Below are positions 38,373 through 39,980 of a stretch of 39,980 bases of DNA, one piece after another. This DNA comes from a virus: positions 1-39,980 of the IMG/VR virus record IMGVR_UViG_3300046660_000097. One strand, given 5' to 3'. Position 1 is the stretch's first letter; every line of letters starts with the position of its first letter. Made by a program: the position numbers and the translations under genes. A model generated the notes under the pieces. The model saw only the letters and a program-made list of their open reading frames with translations, was not told the DNA's origin and ran no database searches.

Positions 38373-38884
38373 GCATATGGCTGCGATTCCTTCCTTATAT
38401 AGCTGCCGTGCTTCTGGCACTTGGTGCGCTGTACGGCGCCTATCGCCACGGCGTGAGTGTCACAGACGCAACATGGCAGGCCCAATGGGCCGAACGCGAC
38501 ACGCGGGACGCGACGGCCAAGGCAGACAACGAATCCGCTCAGCGCGTCATCGAGCAAACCCGGCAACTTTCCATGAACAAGGCGATACAAGATGGTCAAC
38601 GCACTCTCGATCAAGCCACTGCTGATGCTGCCAATGCTCGCGCTGCTGCTGACAGCCTGCGCGGGGAAGCCGACAAACTTGCCGCTCGACTCGCAGCCAG
38701 TCAGGCTGGCGGCCATTCCTGCACTGCCGCCACAAGCGCAGCAGCTACCCGTGCCATCATGGTGTTTGCCGACGTGCTCAAGCGCGCTGATGAAAGAGCG
38801 GGCGATTTGGCAGGATATGCTCAGGACAGCCATGCCAGGGGAGTGACGTGTCAGCAGGCTTATGGCGCGCTGTCGTCTGACTGA
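38369..38884 (+). CDS. Inner-membrane spanin Rz-like (DUF2514 family), 171 aa
   Basis: The start at ATG 38369 overlaps the endolysin stop. Residues 6-26 are one transmembrane helix (RFLPYIAAVLLALGALYGAYR), followed by a long periplasmic coiled coil (TDATWQAQWAERDTRDATAKA, RVIEQTRQLSMNKAIQDGQR) and a Cys-containing C-terminal part. This is the i-spanin, which with the embedded Rz1 fuses the inner and outer membranes at the end of lysis. It carries an Rz1 gene inside it in another frame. Confidence 0.9.
   Translation: MSIWLRFLPYIAAVLLALGALYGAYRHGVSVTDATWQAQWAERDTRDATAKADNESAQRVIEQTRQLSMNKAIQDGQRTLDQATADAANARAAADSLRGEADKLAARLAASQAGGHSCTAATSAAATRAIMVFADVLKRADERAGDLAGYAQDSHARGVTCQQAYGALSSD
38592..38846 (+). 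CDS. Outer-membrane spanin Rz1-like lipoprotein, embedded in Rz
   Basis: This 84-aa frame lies wholly inside the Rz gene in a shifted frame. It has a lipoprotein signal (residues 8-22, KPLLMLPMLALLLTA) with lipobox LLTAC and Cys23. The mature part is Pro/Leu/Gln-rich (IPALPPQAQQLPVPSW), as expected for an o-spanin. The ribosome site upstream of ATG 38592 is weak. The nested arrangement is the same as in lambda. Confidence 0.88.
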   Translation: MVNALSIKPLLMLPMLALLLTACAGKPTNLPLDSQPVRLAAIPALPPQAQQLPVPSWCLPTCSSALMKERAIWQDMLRTAMPGE

Positions 38885-39085
38885 TCACCACGCGGTGATT
38901 TTCAGCTTCTCGAACTCAACGTATTCGGCCCACTCATTTTGAATGGCTGGGTCGTTGTATGCGCCGTCTGTCCTTGTCAGGCTGTAGACTTTCCCTTCTG
39001 ATTTTTTCAGCGCTTCGAACGGTTCGCGAAATTGCTCGTCGTCGATGCCTTCCGAGAAAAACCCTTTTGTCATAAATTCGAACAT
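38885..39085 (-). CDS. Small acidic hypothetical protein, 66 aa
   Basis: ATG 39085 is chosen because GAGGGA lies about seven bases upstream; the longer frame to 39139 lacks a site. The product is acidic (ERK-poor, with EGIDDEQFREPFEALKKSEG) and has a mixed alpha/beta pattern ending LKITAW. It converges on the lysis genes; an ATCACC/GGTGAT hairpin at 38884-38899 overlaps its 3' end and may terminate both transcripts. It lies in the accessory zone between the lysis genes and the attachment site. Function unknown. Confidence 0.72.
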   Translation of the reverse strand: MFEFMTKGFFSEGIDDEQFREPFEALKKSEGKVYSLTRTDGAYNDPAIQNEWAEYVEFEKLKITAW

Positions 39086-39245
39086 GTCAATCCCTCGCGT
39101 GCTTGATCCGTCACTGGAGTGTATCAAAACGCCATACATATGGAGTGGTGTTTGGTCGGCAGAACGCCGGAGAGGATGTTGCTGAAAAGTCGCTGAAGGC
39201 TGCGCGAATCGACATCAATCCACAACAACCATCAGCAACATTGCA

Positions 39246-39728
39246 TTATGCGGAGCGCGCAAACTCTCCATGGTGGAGCGCGGCGGCCTTGGCATAAGCC
39301 GCAGCCGCTTCTTCTTCGGTGGCAAAGCAGCCAAGGTTTATTCGCTGTCCGTCGACGGTTATCTGCGCCCTGAATCGCCCGGCTGCGCGGTAGACGCCTT
39401 TGGTTCCGGTGCCTGAGTCACGCCGCGTCACGCGGTTGCGCAAGTTCTCGGCATAGGTGGCTTCGCGCAGGTTGCGCCAGCGATTGTCGGTCTTCACCAT
39501 GTTCCTGTGGTCTATGCATGCTGCTGGCATTTCTCCGTGGACATACAGCCAGGCCAGCCGATGAGCCTGATAGCTGACGCCATCAATCCGGATCTCAATG
39601 TAGCCTGAGTTTTTATGAGTTCCAGCAACCGCGCCGGCCTTTATGTGCTGCCGCTGCTCTCTCCATGTGAACAAGCCAGTCAATTTGTTGTACTTGAGTA
39701 GCTGAAGAAGTCGTTCGTGAGTGATCAT
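39246..39728 (-). CDS. HNH endonuclease with AP2 domain, 160 aa
   Basis: The start at ATG 39728 has AAGG upstream and cuts off a poorly supported N-terminal extension. Residues 1-110 carry an HNH core (YQAHRLAWLYVHGEMPAACIDHRNMVKTDNRWRNLREAT), with the N-terminal ITHERLLQLLKYNKLTGLFTW of phage HNH proteins. Residues 115-160 are an AP2 domain (GTKGVYRAAGRFRAQITVD, NLGCFATEEEAAAAYAKAA). Like the nin-block gene at 7644, it is a mobile or regulatory endonuclease. It may act beside the attachment site or packaging end. Confidence 0.9.
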   Translation of the reverse strand: MITHERLLQLLKYNKLTGLFTWREQRQHIKAGAVAGTHKNSGYIEIRIDGVSYQAHRLAWLYVHGEMPAACIDHRNMVKTDNRWRNLREATYAENLRNRVTRRDSGTGTKGVYRAAGRFRAQITVDGQRINLGCFATEEEAAAAYAKAAALHHGEFARSA

Positions 39729-39776
39729 GGGTCGCCTTTTTCGTAGGTGATTGATCGGGCAGGGGCGAGCCGCCAA

Positions 39777-39916
39777 GGTGTGGCAGCCGACGGTGGGGGA
39801 TTTTTGGGGGAATCATTGCACCAAAACATGTAGGGCCATGTTTTGACTTTGTGCCTCAAAAGTGAGGCCCTGAAGGGGCCAGCAGGAAATGCTACCAATG
39901 ATCATTAGGGGCGAAA
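39777..39916. other. Non-coding right arm next to the attachment site
   Basis: No protein gene is supported here. AAACATG (39825-39831 region) and CATGTTT form a hairpin flanked by A and T runs, so it may act as a bidirectional terminator. A GGCCCT/AGGGGCC hairpin (about 39868-39882) follows. This arm of the prophage ends in the tRNA-derived core that begins at 39917. Confidence 0.5.
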
Positions 39917-39979
39917 ACGGATTCGAAATCCGTTGTACCTTCACCGGTACCTAGGGTTCGAATCCCTATCTCTCCGCCA
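39917..39979 (+). tRNA. tRNA-Ser(CGA) 3' fragment, prophage attachment core
   Basis: The anticodon arm is ACGGA, loop TTCGAAA (anticodon CGA) and TCCGT (39917-39933). A serine-type long variable arm (GTACC...GGTAC) follows, then the T arm (CTAGGGTTCGAATCCCTAT) and the 3' acceptor strand with CCA. No matching 5' acceptor strand or D arm lies upstream. This is the displaced 3' end of a tRNA-Ser gene and marks the right attachment site; the intact gene should lie left of the window. Confidence 0.9.
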
Positions 39980-39980
39980 T

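Noticed and set aside
1-39980. CRISPR arrays, insertion sequences, transposases or rRNA genes
   Set aside because: None was seen; the repeats found have other explanations.

Overview
The window is most of an integrated temperate siphophage genome, almost certainly in a Pseudomonas chromosome. The host assignment is an inference from the G+C-rich coding sequence, from gene products that resemble those of Pseudomonas phages and prophages, and from the mark of integration at the right edge. That mark is the 3' two thirds of a tRNA-Ser(CGA), from anticodon stem to CCA, with no 5' half in front of it. The intact tRNA and the integrase are expected to the left of base 1, outside the window.

Layout. 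Bases 19-2961 hold leftward (minus-strand) early genes, mostly small and unknown, with two unusually structured non-coding stretches (about 478-850 and 1168-1246) and an operator-like cluster at 1846-1905. They end at a LexA/CI-type self-cleaving repressor (2251-2961). An operator region (2983-3060) separates it from a divergent rightward YdaS/Cro-like gene (3068-3280) and a ribbon-helix-helix protein. Rightward early genes follow: a lambda-O-like replication protein whose coding sequence contains five 23-bp-spaced iterons (a probable origin), a second replication protein, and a tightly overlapping nin-like block. That block has a TraR/DksA zinc finger, NinB-like and NinG proteins, an HNH/AP2 endonuclease, small membrane proteins, a DUF6378-type protein and a metallophosphoesterase.

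Bases 10994-11614 carry no convincing protein gene. They hold a tRNA-Gly(TCC)-like sequence, nested inverted repeats and three strong successive rho-independent terminators, which together look like a Q/tR'-type late control region. The late operon then runs rightward. It begins with three small holin-like membrane proteins and an HslV/proteasome-like protein, followed by the terminase subunits, a DUF4055-type portal and a MuF protein. Next come a scaffold-like protein, a P22-type coat protein, an HeH protein, head accessory proteins (one with striking 22- and 9-residue repeats), neck proteins and the tail tube. Two tail chaperones joined by a GGGAAAC -1 frameshift site come before a 1054-residue tape measure and a lambda-like tail tip series (M, L, K, a lipoprotein, I, J).

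The right end has a glycine-rich tail protein, a stand-alone SGNH hydrolase, a tail fibre assembly protein, a GH19 endolysin and Rz with an embedded Rz1. It finishes with two minus-strand accessory genes (a small unknown and an HNH/AP2 protein) and the tRNA-Ser attachment site. The phage is a mosaic: P22-like coat, lambda-like tail and lambda-style control logic, with every module needed for replication, packaging, morphogenesis and lysis apparently intact.
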